From the NCBI GenBank assembly GCA_051846895.1, contig JBPYCQ010000008.1, positions 97,822 through 161,821 of the forward strand: a stretch of DNA of 64,000 nt, in the 5' to 3' direction. Shown here piece by piece: positions 15,432 to 24,461 of this stretch; position 1 is the first letter of the stretch; the number at the start of each line of letters is the position of its first letter. The translations under genes were made by a program, and so were the position numbers. The notes below the pieces were generated by a model. That model had not been told where the DNA came from and did not search any database. It worked only from the letters and a program-made list of their open reading frames with translations. The DNA is from CALKAL01 sp051846895 (GTDB lineage Bacteria; Bacillota; Bacilli; Bacillales; Alkalibacillaceae).

Positions 15432-18161
15432 TTGAGTAATCAAGACTTTTTTGAACAAATGAATCAAAAACAACAAATGCAATTTAAAAAGACAATGAAG
15501 ATATTAAAATTAATATTTTTTATCATCGTGCCTTTGTTAATAATTGGTGTTGTAGTTTTTAATCTTTTAACTAATTACATTTGGATGGATTCTTTAGGAT
15601 TTGAATCTGTATTTACAACCATTTTAATGACAAAAGCTATCCTAGGACTAGCGGGCTTTATCTTATTTATGGTAATTACATTTTTCACTATTCGATTAAT
15701 CCAAAGATCTTATGTTCACTCTTTAAATCAAAACATTATTCCTGAATACATGCTTAACAAGAAAAAGAGTAGAAAAGGAATATTCGTTATTTCCATCTTA
15801 TTTGGGCTATTAGGAACTTTAATTGTTCAAAATGTAGGTTGGGAACCAGCGTTAAAATTACTGAATTACGAACCATTTGGTATTAATGATCCACATTTTA
15901 ATTATGATATTTCCTTTTATATTTTTGTTTTACCGTTTTTAAATTTCGTCGTAAATTTATTGTTAGTCGTAAGTTTTATCGTACTCGTTCTCTTAATAGG
16001 TGCCTATTCCGTATTTGGTATGTATCGTCATAGTCGCTATGCTCAAATACATATGGGTTTGACCCTTAGTATAGTAGGTATTTTACTTGCAGCTAGTCAT
16101 TTACTTGAGCCATATGAGACGTTATTAACTAATAAAGTAAATATTTTTCAACAAAGCTCAGTATATGGGTTGAGTTTTACAGATCATTTTATAAATATTC
16201 CTAAATCTTATATCTTGGCTATCGTAGCAGTTGTCGGGATTATATGGGTCATTATTTCTTTAAACCGTGGTAAATTGAAAGCAGCTATTATGCCTGTCTT
16301 TATTTACGTTGCCCTACTAATAGTTGGTCAGCTAACGTCTGTTATCGTACAACAATTCATCGTTTCTCCAAATGAATTGGTGAGAGAGACGCCTTATTTA
16401 GAACGAAATATTGAATTTACAAAAACAGCCTATCAACTATCAGATATCGAAGAAAAGGAACATCCTGGTAATTATTCTTTATCCGGAGATATGATTGAAC
16501 GTAACCAGTTAATCATAGACAACGTAAGAATAAATGATGCTAGACCAATCTTAAATGTTTATAATCAATTACAAACGATTCGTGCTTATTACACGTTTAA
16601 CGACGTAGATATTGATCGTTACTTTGTTGACGGTGAATATATGCAAGTATTTATTGCTGCAAGGGAATTAGACCGCGATGGACTAACTGAACAGGCAAAA
16701 ACTTGGCGTAACGAAAAATTGCGTTATACGCACGGATATGGAATTGCAATGAGCCATGTTAATGAAGTGACGAAACAAGGGCAGCCTGAATATGTTATGA
16801 AAAATCTGCCTGTAGAAGGCCCGATTGAAGTAACTCGACCTCAAATTTATTTTGGTGAAGAACCATACCAGAATGTTATCGTTAATTCTAAGGTTGAAGA
16901 ATTCGATTATCCATTAGGTGATGAAAACGTATCTCACCGCTTCAGCGCCGACTCAGGTATTCCAATGACAGGCTTGAATAGATTTTTATTTGGTATTAAA
17001 GATGGTTCACTTAGAACAATTTTTTCTGATCAAATCACTTCAGATAGTAGGTTTTTAGAAACGAGAAATATTAAGGAACGCGTCAATCGAATTGCACCAT
17101 TTTTTGATTACGATAAAGATCCGTATATTGTAATAAGAGAAGATGGGTCACTAACATGGGTGATGGACGCTTATCTACAAGCTGAAAATTACCCATACTC
17201 TGAACCTTTTGAAGGAAAAAAGAGTTATATAAGAAACTCTGTTAAAGTCGGTATTGATGCCTATACAGGTGAAGTTGATTTTTACATCGTCGACTCTAGT
17301 GACCCGTTACTTTTAACTTATCAAAACATGTTTCCAAAATTATTTACGGAAGAAATCCCAGAAGACTTAAGATCACACTTCCGTTACCCTGAGAAATTGT
17401 TTAAAACACAAGCGAGAATGTACGGAACTTATCATATGAGTGACTTAGAGATTTTCTATAACCGTGAAGATTTCTGGCAATTTCCGACGGAGAAATACTT
17501 TAACGAAGATATAGAGGTTGAGCCGTATTATATTAGTACGAAGCTACCTGATGAAGATCAAGAGGAATTCATTTTAATGACCTCGTACACACCTAAAAAT
17601 AGGCAAAATATGATTGCTTGGATTGGTGTAAGAAACGATGGAGAAAACTATGGAGAACTATTTGTTTACCGTTTCCCTAAACAGAAAAACATTTACGGTC
17701 CACAACAAATTGAAAACCGAATCAATCAAGATAGTTATATTTCACAACAGTTAAACTTATGGTCACAAGGTGGTTCTAATGTCATTAGAGGTAACTTACT
17801 TGCAATACCAATTGAAGACACTATTCTTTATGTAGAACCAATATATATTGAATCATCTAACGAAACATCTTTACCAGAGGTTAAACAGGTGGTCGTCGCT
17901 TATGGTGACTACATCGTGATGGAATCGACATTTGATAAAGCATTAGACCGTATTTTACAATATGTCGAAACTGGTCAACCTGGAAATGTAACTGAACCAG
18001 ATGAAGGTGAAACAGAACAACCGATTTTAAACGCGGAAGAACATCTGCGTGATCTCGCTCAATTATTTGACGATTATCAGCAAGCATTGTCACAAAGTGA
18101 TTGGCAGCGCGCAGCTGAATTAATGACTGAGATAGAAAGTTTATTAACTGAAGTACAATAA
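15432..18161 (+). CDS. UPF0182 family large membrane protein
   Basis: About 909 residues of the COG1615/UPF0182 family, whose function is not established. The first third holds about seven transmembrane helices (roughly 20-310 in this numbering). Conserved WMDSLGFESVFTT and the PFGINDPHFNYDISFYIF segment are family hallmarks. A large extracytoplasmic domain follows, with ERNIEFTKTAYQL, FSDQITSDSRFLETRNI and APFFDYDKDPYIVI, and ends in an acidic tail with predicted coiled coil. I place the start at TTG 15432, which follows GTGGGGGG; an upstream TTG at 15348 has no ribosome site. No operon partner is seen, and a bidirectional terminator separates it from tyrS. Confidence 0.9.
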   Translation: MSNQDFFEQMNQKQQMQFKKTMKILKLIFFIIVPLLIIGVVVFNLLTNYIWMDSLGFESVFTTILMTKAILGLAGFILFMVITFFTIRLIQRSYVHSLNQNIIPEYMLNKKKSRKGIFVISILFGLLGTLIVQNVGWEPALKLLNYEPFGINDPHFNYDISFYIFVLPFLNFVVNLLLVVSFIVLVLLIGAYSVFGMYRHSRYAQIHMGLTLSIVGILLAASHLLEPYETLLTNKVNIFQQSSVYGLSFTDHFINIPKSYILAIVAVVGIIWVIISLNRGKLKAAIMPVFIYVALLIVGQLTSVIVQQFIVSPNELVRETPYLERNIEFTKTAYQLSDIEEKEHPGNYSLSGDMIERNQLIIDNVRINDARPILNVYNQLQTIRAYYTFNDVDIDRYFVDGEYMQVFIAARELDRDGLTEQAKTWRNEKLRYTHGYGIAMSHVNEVTKQGQPEYVMKNLPVEGPIEVTRPQIYFGEEPYQNVIVNSKVEEFDYPLGDENVSHRFSADSGIPMTGLNRFLFGIKDGSLRTIFSDQITSDSRFLETRNIKERVNRIAPFFDYDKDPYIVIREDGSLTWVMDAYLQAENYPYSEPFEGKKSYIRNSVKVGIDAYTGEVDFYIVDSSDPLLLTYQNMFPKLFTEEIPEDLRSHFRYPEKLFKTQARMYGTYHMSDLEIFYNREDFWQFPTEKYFNEDIEVEPYYISTKLPDEDQEEFILMTSYTPKNRQNMIAWIGVRNDGENYGELFVYRFPKQKNIYGPQQIENRINQDSYISQQLNLWSQGGSNVIRGNLLAIPIEDTILYVEPIYIESSNETSLPEVKQVVVAYGDYIVMESTFDKALDRILQYVETGQPGNVTEPDEGETEQPILNAEEHLRDLAQLFDDYQQALSQSDWQRAAELMTEIESLLTEVQ

Positions 18162-18175
18162 AGTACTGCACAAAA

Positions 18176-18217
18176 AAACAAACCCAGATAAATGATTCAT
18201 TTTATCTGGGTTTGTTT
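18176..18217. terminator. Bidirectional terminator between UPF0182 gene and tyrS
   Basis: Perfect 17-bp stem (AAACAAACCCAGATAAA with its complement at 18201-18217) and an eight-base loop between convergent genes; A/T-rich outer pairs serve both directions. Confidence 0.9.
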
Positions 18218-18218
18218 A

Positions 18219-19487
18219 TTATTGATGACGGATTAAAAAGTATTTCTTTTTGCCTCGACGTATAACTGTAAATTCTCCATCAATTTTATCTTGATTACTA
18301 ACCACATAATTGATGTCTTGTTGACGATCCCCGTTAATATAAATCGCACCATTCGTAATGTCTTCTCTTGCTTGACGTTTTGAAGGAGATATTTTCGCTT
18401 CAACGAGAAGATCAACTAGAACTTTTTCATTTTCATTTAAAGTAAATGAAGGAACATCTTTGAATCCGGACTCAATTTCTTTCTTATTTAGAGCTTTAAT
18501 ATCACCACTAAATAACGCTTCTGAAATACGGATTGCTTGGTTAAGCGCTTCTTCACCGTGTACTAACTTTGTCATTTCTTCTGCTAACGTTTGTTGAGCC
18601 TTACGTTGTTCTGGTCGCTCTTCTACTTCCTTCTCTAACTCACTAATTTCATCAAGTGGTAAAAATGTGAATGATTTTAAAAACTTAATAACATCGCGAT
18701 CATCTGTATTAATCCAAAATTGATAGAACTCGTACGGTGTTGTCTTCTCAGGATCTAACCAGATTGCCCCACCTGCTGTTTTACCAAACTTAGAGCCATC
18801 AGCCTTCGTAATAAGTGGTACGGTCAACCCGTAAGCTTTTGCTTCTTCCCCCTCTGTACTTGTACGGCGAATTAATTCTAATCCAGCCGTAATATTCCCC
18901 CATTGGTCACTTCCACCAATCTGTAATGTACATCCTTCATTTTGATAGAGACGTAAAAAATCAAGTGATTGAAGTAACATATAAGAAAACTCTGTAAAAG
19001 ATATCCCATGTTCAATTCTAGATTCAACAGATTCTTTAGCTAACATGTAGTTAACACTAAAGTGTTTACCTACATCTCTTAATAAGTCAATGACCGACAT
19101 TTTAGATAGCCAATCATAGTTATTAACAACAACGGCACCGGTTTGCTCGTCTTCAAAATCAATAAACTTTGAAATTTGTTCCTTTAATCTATCACTCCAA
19201 TTTTGAACAACAGACAGTTCGTTCAATTGTCTTTCTTCATTTCGACCACTTGGGTCACCGATTAAACCAGTTCCACCACCAACAAGTGCAATTGGTCGAT
19301 GGCCGGCGTCTTGGAATCGTTTCAGCATTAACACTGGTAGTAAATGCCCGATATGAAGACTATCTGCTGTTGGATCAAAGCCACAATACAATGACACTTT
19401 ATTTTCACTTAAATGTTTTTCTAATCCTTCTTCATCCGTCATTTGATTAACTAGTCCTCTTGCTTTTAAATCCTCAATAATGTTCAT
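18219..19487 (-). CDS. tyrS: Tyrosyl-tRNA synthetase
   Basis: Class I aminoacyl-tRNA synthetase that charges tRNA-Tyr; 422 residues. The ATP-binding HIGH motif is HIGHL (near residue 45) and the KMSKS-type loop reads KFGKT (near 230), typical of bacterial TyrRS. The tyrosine pocket is seen in SLYCGFDPTADSLHIGHL and QIGGSDQWGNI. The C-terminus is an S4-like RNA-binding domain (KISPSKRQAREDITNGAIYI). I start at ATG 19487, where AAGGAGG lies nine bases upstream; a longer frame from 19526 would be read through the leader terminator. Expression is governed by a T-box leader with a tyrosine codon. Confidence 0.97.
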   Translation of the reverse strand: MNIIEDLKARGLVNQMTDEEGLEKHLSENKVSLYCGFDPTADSLHIGHLLPVLMLKRFQDAGHRPIALVGGGTGLIGDPSGRNEERQLNELSVVQNWSDRLKEQISKFIDFEDEQTGAVVVNNYDWLSKMSVIDLLRDVGKHFSVNYMLAKESVESRIEHGISFTEFSYMLLQSLDFLRLYQNEGCTLQIGGSDQWGNITAGLELIRRTSTEGEEAKAYGLTVPLITKADGSKFGKTAGGAIWLDPEKTTPYEFYQFWINTDDRDVIKFLKSFTFLPLDEISELEKEVEERPEQRKAQQTLAEEMTKLVHGEEALNQAIRISEALFSGDIKALNKKEIESGFKDVPSFTLNENEKVLVDLLVEAKISPSKRQAREDITNGAIYINGDRQQDINYVVSNQDKIDGEFTVIRRGKKKYFLIRHQ

Positions 19488-19511
19488 TCTAGCCTTCCTC
19501 CTTATAAATAT

Positions 19512-19715
19512 AAAAAAGCCCCTCATCCTTATTAGGGACGAGGGACTCGCGTTACCACCCTAGTTGTAGATAAATCATCCTACCACTTCATTAATATAAC
19601 GGTTTTTCACCGCTCTCATATGAGAGATTGCTCCAAGCCGTAATTCAAAATATACCTTACGCTGATTCGCACCAACCATCAGCTCTCTGAAGTAGTGGAT
19701 ATATTTTTACTTCAA
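19512..19715 (-). promoter_or_regulatory. tyrS T-box riboswitch leader (Tyr, UAC specifier)
   Basis: The T-box sequence AGGGUGGUAACGCG reads on the minus strand at about 19547-19560, followed by a terminator (CCCUCGUCC pairing with GGAUGAGGG, then six U at 19512-19517). Stem I carries AGAGAGCUGAUGGUUGGUG and a specifier loop GAAUUAC; the UAC tyrosine codon is at 19640-19642. Uncharged tRNA-Tyr should stabilise the antiterminator. The leader fills the 370-base gap upstream of tyrS. Confidence 0.95.
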
Positions 19716-19859
19716 CTCTTCTTCACATATAAATGTTTTATTTTGTATGAATATTTTAACCACACTTTTGTATAAAAAGCAACAGAAATCTTCAAGAAGT
19801 TTGTAGGTCGCATGAATAGATTTATGCTATAATAAATTAGACATTTAGGGGGTACGACG

Positions 19860-22800
19860 ATGAATAATAATGATACAAAAAATAAATGGTTGTCTTTCTT
19901 TCAAGATAGTAAATTCGTCTCTTCAACTCGAATTACATTAGATGTTTTTTGGCATATTACGCTTTTCTTCATCATACTTGGACTTATAACTATGTTTTTC
20001 TTCGGAGGAGTTGGCTTTGGTTATTTTGCTTCACTCGTTGAAGGAATCCAAGTTGAGAATAAAGAAGATATGCAAAAGCACATTTATAACTATGAAGAAA
20101 CTTCGCATGTATATTTTCGCAATAATGTGTTACTTGGAGAACTACCTAGTGAATTACATAGACAGGAAGTTGCGCTAGAAGATATTTCAGATCATGTCAT
20201 TGAAGCAATAATAGCAACGGAAGATGAATATTTTTGGGAACATAATGGCGTTGTTCCAAAAGCAATCATGCGTGCACTCTTTCAAGAATTTACAAATTCA
20301 GAAGTTCAAACAGGTGGTAGTACATTAACACAGCAATTAATAAAAAACCAAATTTTAACGAATCAAGTATCTTTTGAGCGGAAAGCACAAGAAATATTAA
20401 TCGCTTTAAGGCTTGAGAATTTCTTTGATAAAGAAGAAATTTTAGAAGCTTATTTAAATATTGTGCCTTTTGGTAGAGATTCCTCTGGTCGAAACATTGC
20501 AGGTGTCCAAGCCGCTGCTCAAGGTCTGTTTGATGTCGATGCTAGTGAGCTAAATGTGGCACAAGCAGCATATATAGCTGGACTCCCACAAAGTCCATTT
20601 GCATATACACCATTTGATAACGGAGGAAATCTGAAATCTCCTGAGTCATTAAAACTTGGTCAAGATCGTATGAAAATTGTTCTTAAACGTATGTTAGACT
20701 CAGGTAAAATTGACGAGAAGACTTATAATTCAGCAATAAATTATGATATTATTGGGAATTTAACTGATAAAAAAGAGACAACTTTAAACGATTATCCATT
20801 CTTAACTGAAGAAGTTGAGAAACGTGCTGTAGACATTATAATGAAACAAATGTATGAAGCTGATGGATATACTGAAGAGGATATACGAAATGATGATTTA
20901 TTATATGAAGATTATCGTTTCTTAGCAAGACGTGAATTACGTCAAAATGGTTATCAGATTCATACAACTATCGATAAAAATATTTATGACGCTTTTCAAG
21001 AAGTGACACGTAATTATGAATATTTCCAACCGACTAAATATGTCACTAGAATTGATCCGGAAACAGGCGAAGAATATCAGAAAGAAATGCCGGTAGAAGT
21101 TGGTGCAGAGTTAATAGAAAATAGTACTGGTGCTATTTTGGCTTTTGTAGGTGGAAGAGATCATAGTCGTAGCCAAATCAACCATGCAACTTATCATATA
21201 CGTCCAAATGGTAGTACGATGAAACCGCTATTCGGGTATGCCCCAGCATTAGAACTTGGTATTATTCAGCCGGGATCACCATTACTAGACGTACAAATTA
21301 CAGTAACAGATGGTGTTGAAAAGCCTTGGACTCCTAGTAACTACGTTTCTGGTCAAGAAAGAGGAATTGAAAGCGCTAGAGTCGCTTTAGCGAGATCAGA
21401 TAACATTCCGGCCGCAAGACTCTCATACGATTTAATTCACAAAAAGGGTGTTAAACCTAGTGAGTACTTATTAAAAATGGGCTTAAACCCAAATCGGTTT
21501 GGAGAAAGTGCAAATGTCCCTTCAATGATTCTTGGTCCTGAATATTTAACAGTTGAAGATAATGTAAGTGCATTTACGACGTTTGCAAATGGCGGGAAGT
21601 TTAAAGATGCTTATATGATTGAAAAAATAGTGGATAAAGAAGGGAATATTATTTTCGAACATGAATCAGAAGAAGTCGAAGTATTCTCGCCACAAACTGC
21701 ATACTTAACCATTGATATGATGCGTGACGTCTTATCGATGGGAACTGCAACCTATGCAAGAAGCGTGTTAAATAATCCAAATGTTGATTGGGCAGGTAAA
21801 ACAGGTACATCTCAATATTGGGCAGATGCTTGGTTTGTTGCAACTAACCCTAATGTGACACTTGGGACATGGTATGGATATGATAGTTATGATGTAGATG
21901 GAGATGGATATATTTCTACTTGGGAAAATAACTATATGAGCCTTACAAACTGCTCAAATTGTACTATCGGATATAGTAGCAGAAACGTACGTTATTGGGC
22001 TGAATTAGTCAATGTAGCAGCAGAAATCGATCCAGAGCTAATTACACCAGAAACAAAACATGAAAGTCCTGGTGGCATTGTTTCGCGAAGCTATTGTCAA
22101 ATATCTGGTCTACTTCCTAGTGAAGCGTGTGAGGAACTAGGGCTAATAAGAACTGATTTGTTCAACATTGATTATGTGCCAACTGAAAGAGACAACAGTG
22201 TGATTAATGGTCAATATGTAGAAATCGGTGAAAAAGTTTACCAAGCACTTGAAACGACTCCTGAAGAGTTTGTAGAAGAAGGCTACTTCCTTCGTCCTGA
22301 ATTTCTCGAGGAAATGGGTTGGACAGATGTTGATGATTTAAGTAAATTATTACCTGATAATGAAGCATGGGGCAAATTGAAAGTTCCAGAATCAGATATT
22401 CCAGACAATCCAGGTCAAGTGAATTCACCTAGCAAAATGAAGCTTTCAGGAAACGACTTAACTTGGTCTCACGTTGAAGAAGGCTTAGTTGTCGGATACC
22501 GTATTTATATGAAAGAGCATGAAGAGGATGAATTCGTTTTAGTAGGCTCTACAAAAGAGACTTCGATTAACTTAGAAATGAAGCATCGAATATATGCAGT
22601 TAGTGCTGTTGATTTATACGGAAATGAATCAGATTTCTCTAAATCCGTGAATTTTGGTGACATTAAAGATCCAGAGCCGTCAGACGATGACGTTGATGAT
22701 GAACAAGGAGACGATCAAGAAACAGGTAGCCCTGGTAATGGTGGCAACAATGGAGAGAATGAAGACAATCATAACGGCGGTAATGGCGGTAATGGCAATA

Positions 22801-23045
22801 ATGATAATGATGATAACAGTGGTAATGATGGTGGCGATGACAATAGTGGTAGCAATGGTAATGATGGCAATGGTAATGGTGGCAACGGAGACAATAGTAA
22901 TAATGATGGAGGCGACCATACTGGAGATGACAATAGCGTTGGTGTTGGTGATGGAAATGGTGAAAGCGAAGACCAAAGCAATACTACGTCAATTTTATTT
23001 AACACAACCATTGCTGTTTTAAATGATCGTATTCGTTTCATGTAA
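19860..23045 (+). CDS. Class A penicillin-binding protein with fn3 domain and D/N/G tail
   Basis: Bifunctional peptidoglycan synthase of 1061 residues. Short cytosolic N-terminus, one membrane helix (about 33-58), then a GT51 transglycosylase (about 80-270) with catalytic E121 in ATEDEYFW and GGSTLTQQLIKN (152-163). The transpeptidase domain has SxxK at S452 (NGSTMKP), SDN (ARSDNIPAAR) and KTG at K647 (GKTGTSQYW). A fibronectin-type-III-like module (about 855-935) follows, then roughly 100 residues of Asp/Asn/Gly repeats (938-1040) and a short hydrophobic end. GGGGGTACGACG precedes ATG and an extended -10 TGCTATAAT lies upstream. It resembles PonA/PBP1-type enzymes, but the tail is unusual; it may coat or bind the wall. 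Confidence 0.93.
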   Translation: MNNNDTKNKWLSFFQDSKFVSSTRITLDVFWHITLFFIILGLITMFFFGGVGFGYFASLVEGIQVENKEDMQKHIYNYEETSHVYFRNNVLLGELPSELHRQEVALEDISDHVIEAIIATEDEYFWEHNGVVPKAIMRALFQEFTNSEVQTGGSTLTQQLIKNQILTNQVSFERKAQEILIALRLENFFDKEEILEAYLNIVPFGRDSSGRNIAGVQAAAQGLFDVDASELNVAQAAYIAGLPQSPFAYTPFDNGGNLKSPESLKLGQDRMKIVLKRMLDSGKIDEKTYNSAINYDIIGNLTDKKETTLNDYPFLTEEVEKRAVDIIMKQMYEADGYTEEDIRNDDLLYEDYRFLARRELRQNGYQIHTTIDKNIYDAFQEVTRNYEYFQPTKYVTRIDPETGEEYQKEMPVEVGAELIENSTGAILAFVGGRDHSRSQINHATYHIRPNGSTMKPLFGYAPALELGIIQPGSPLLDVQITVTDGVEKPWTPSNYVSGQERGIESARVALARSDNIPAARLSYDLIHKKGVKPSEYLLKMGLNPNRFGESANVPSMILGPEYLTVEDNVSAFTTFANGGKFKDAYMIEKIVDKEGNIIFEHESEEVEVFSPQTAYLTIDMMRDVLSMGTATYARSVLNNPNVDWAGKTGTSQYWADAWFVATNPNVTLGTWYGYDSYDVDGDGYISTWENNYMSLTNCSNCTIGYSSRNVRYWAELVNVAAEIDPELITPETKHESPGGIVSRSYCQISGLLPSEACEELGLIRTDLFNIDYVPTERDNSVINGQYVEIGEKVYQALETTPEEFVEEGYFLRPEFLEEMGWTDVDDLSKLLPDNEAWGKLKVPESDIPDNPGQVNSPSKMKLSGNDLTWSHVEEGLVVGYRIYMKEHEEDEFVLVGSTKETSINLEMKHRIYAVSAVDLYGNESDFSKSVNFGDIKDPEPSDDDVDDEQGDDQETGSPGNGGNNGENEDNHNGGNGGNGNNDNDDNSGNDGGDDNSGSNGNDGNGNGGNGDNSNNDGGDHTGDDNSVGVGDGNGESEDQSNTTSILFNTTIAVLNDRIRFM
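22735..22925 (+). repeat. Low-complexity GGTAATGGC-type codon repeats in the PBP tail
   Basis: Imperfect short repeats of GGT/GGC, AAT/AAC and GAT/GAC codons encoding a Gly-Asn-Asp-rich flexible acidic tail. Overlapping open frames in this stretch come from the simple repeat. Confidence 0.85.
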
Positions 23046-23053
23046 GATAATAT

Positions 23054-23092
23054 AACTGGATTCTTTACGATAAGTGAGGAATCCAGTTTTTT
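23054..23092 (+). terminator. Terminator of the PBP gene
   Basis: 10-bp stem AACTGGATTC (23054-23063) with GAATCCAGTT (23079-23088), followed by TTTT, directly after the PBP stop codon. Confidence 0.85.
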
Positions 23093-23153
23093 CTCTGTTC
23101 AATATCATGTATACTTAAGTTGAACATTGTAAGATTAATTAGGTGGTGTTGAA

Positions 23154-23792
23154 TTGAGACATCCTAAAAAATATAACAAAACTATTATTAACAAAAATAA
23201 TAAACAAATTACTATCGAGGGGCCTGTTTCGTCCAAAGATCTTGCTAACTATTATTTTGATGAAGGATTAAAAGCCTTTAGACCTTCAGATAAACAATTC
23301 GAAGCAGTCAAATCTATTGCTGATTTAGAAGAAGGTAGAATTATTATTGCTAGGGATAATGATAAAATTGTAGGCTATGCTACTTTTTTATACCCAGATC
23401 CTTTGGAGCGCTGGTCCAAAATAAAAATGGAAGATCTAATCGAGTTAGGTGCTATTGAAGTATCCCATGAATATCGTAGTCTAGGGATTGGATCAACTAT
23501 TTTAAAAATCTCAATGATGGATCCTCAAATGGAAAGATATATCATTATTACGACTGAATATTATTGGCATTGGGATATGAAATCAACTGGTCTAGATATT
23601 TGGCAATACCGAAACTTAATGGAAAGAATGATGGCTCATGGTGGGTTAAAGCCAATGACAACGGATGATCCTGAAATAAGCTCTCATCCCGCTAATTGCT
23701 TACTAGTCAGAATTGGAAAAAAGGTTCCACAGTCATCAATTGATACTTTTAATTTATTGCGTTTTATGGGTAGGAGCGATTTATACTTCTAA
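23154..23792 (+). CDS. acuA: Acetoin utilization acetyltransferase AcuA
   Basis: GNAT-fold protein acetyltransferase of 212 residues. AcuA acetylates and silences acetyl-CoA synthetase (AcsA) on its catalytic lysine, and AcuC reverses this; the pair tunes acetate and acetoin use in B. subtilis. The acetyl-CoA-binding region is EVSHEYRSLGIGSTILKISM (about 101-120). The TTG start has AGGTGG seven bases upstream. It heads the acuABC operon; acsA, divergent from acuA in B. subtilis, is not adjacent here because the PBP gene occupies that side. Confidence 0.93.
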   Translation: MRHPKKYNKTIINKNNKQITIEGPVSSKDLANYYFDEGLKAFRPSDKQFEAVKSIADLEEGRIIIARDNDKIVGYATFLYPDPLERWSKIKMEDLIELGAIEVSHEYRSLGIGSTILKISMMDPQMERYIIITTEYYWHWDMKSTGLDIWQYRNLMERMMAHGGLKPMTTDDPEISSHPANCLLVRIGKKVPQSSIDTFNLLRFMGRSDLYF

Positions 23793-23813
23793 TTTTTAAA
23801 GGAGTGAGCAGAA

Positions 23814-24461
23814 TTGATAGTAGAAGAAATAATGACAAGAAATGTAGTAACGTTAAAGCCAAATAATAAAATTAAAGAAGCGTTAGAATTATTAAACACA
23901 CATAAAATAAGACATATTCCAATCGTTAACGAACGCGAAAATGTTGTTGGCATTTTATCCGATCGTGATATACGGGATGCAACTCCTTCAATACTTGAAA
24001 ATGAACCGAACCATTCAATTCTAGAACATAATATAGAAACTATAATGTCAAGCCCTGTTATAACAGCCCATCCATTAGATTTTATTGAAGATGTAGCTTC
24101 TATTTTTTATGATCACGAAATAGCTTGTGTTCCAGTAACACAAGAAAATAAATTAGTCGGAATAGTTACTGAAAAAGATTTACTTTACACGTTAATTCAA
24201 GTGACGGGTATACATGAACAAAGCTCTCAGATTGAAATTAAAGTGCCAAATAAAGTTGGGGTTTTACCTGACGTGACTCAAATCATCAGTAATCGACAAA
24301 CGAATATTTCGTCTGTTTTTATTTATCCTTCTAAAGATAATATTTCTGAAAAGATTATCGTACTTCGTATTCAAACAATGAACCCTATGCCTTTAATAAA
24401 CGATTTAAAACAAAAAGGTTATGACGTGTTATGGCCAAACATTCCGGGGTTATCACGATGA
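23814..24461 (+). CDS. acuB: AcuB: tandem CBS domains with ACT domain
   Basis: 215-residue protein with two CBS domains (about 1-60 and 75-135; VEEIMTRNVVTLKPNNKI, then TIMSSPVITAHPLDFIEDVA) and a C-terminal ACT-like domain (about 140-205, KVGVLPDVTQIISNRQTNIS). Such domains sense adenylates and amino-acid-like ligands, but AcuB's exact role in acetoin/acetate metabolism is not defined. TTG start with AAAGGAGTGAG upstream. Its TGA stop overlaps the acuC ATG, indicating translational coupling. Confidence 0.93.
   Translation: MIVEEIMTRNVVTLKPNNKIKEALELLNTHKIRHIPIVNERENVVGILSDRDIRDATPSILENEPNHSILEHNIETIMSSPVITAHPLDFIEDVASIFYDHEIACVPVTQENKLVGIVTEKDLLYTLIQVTGIHEQSSQIEIKVPNKVGVLPDVTQIISNRQTNISSVFIYPSKDNISEKIIVLRIQTMNPMPLINDLKQKGYDVLWPNIPGLSR

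Noticed and set aside
19488..19526. N-terminal extension of tyrS
   Set aside because: Falls in the T-box terminator; the ATG at 19487 has a perfect ribosome site and gives the standard TyrRS N-terminus.
22654..23041. Overlapping frames on both strands in the PBP tail (Met/Val-rich or Pro/Leu-rich)
   Set aside because: Artefact of the GGTAATGAT-type simple repeat; the PBP frame explains the sequence and is read through to its stop.
24431..24457. N-terminal extension of acuC
   Set aside because: Lies within acuB; the ATGA overlap at 24458 gives the expected AcuC start.
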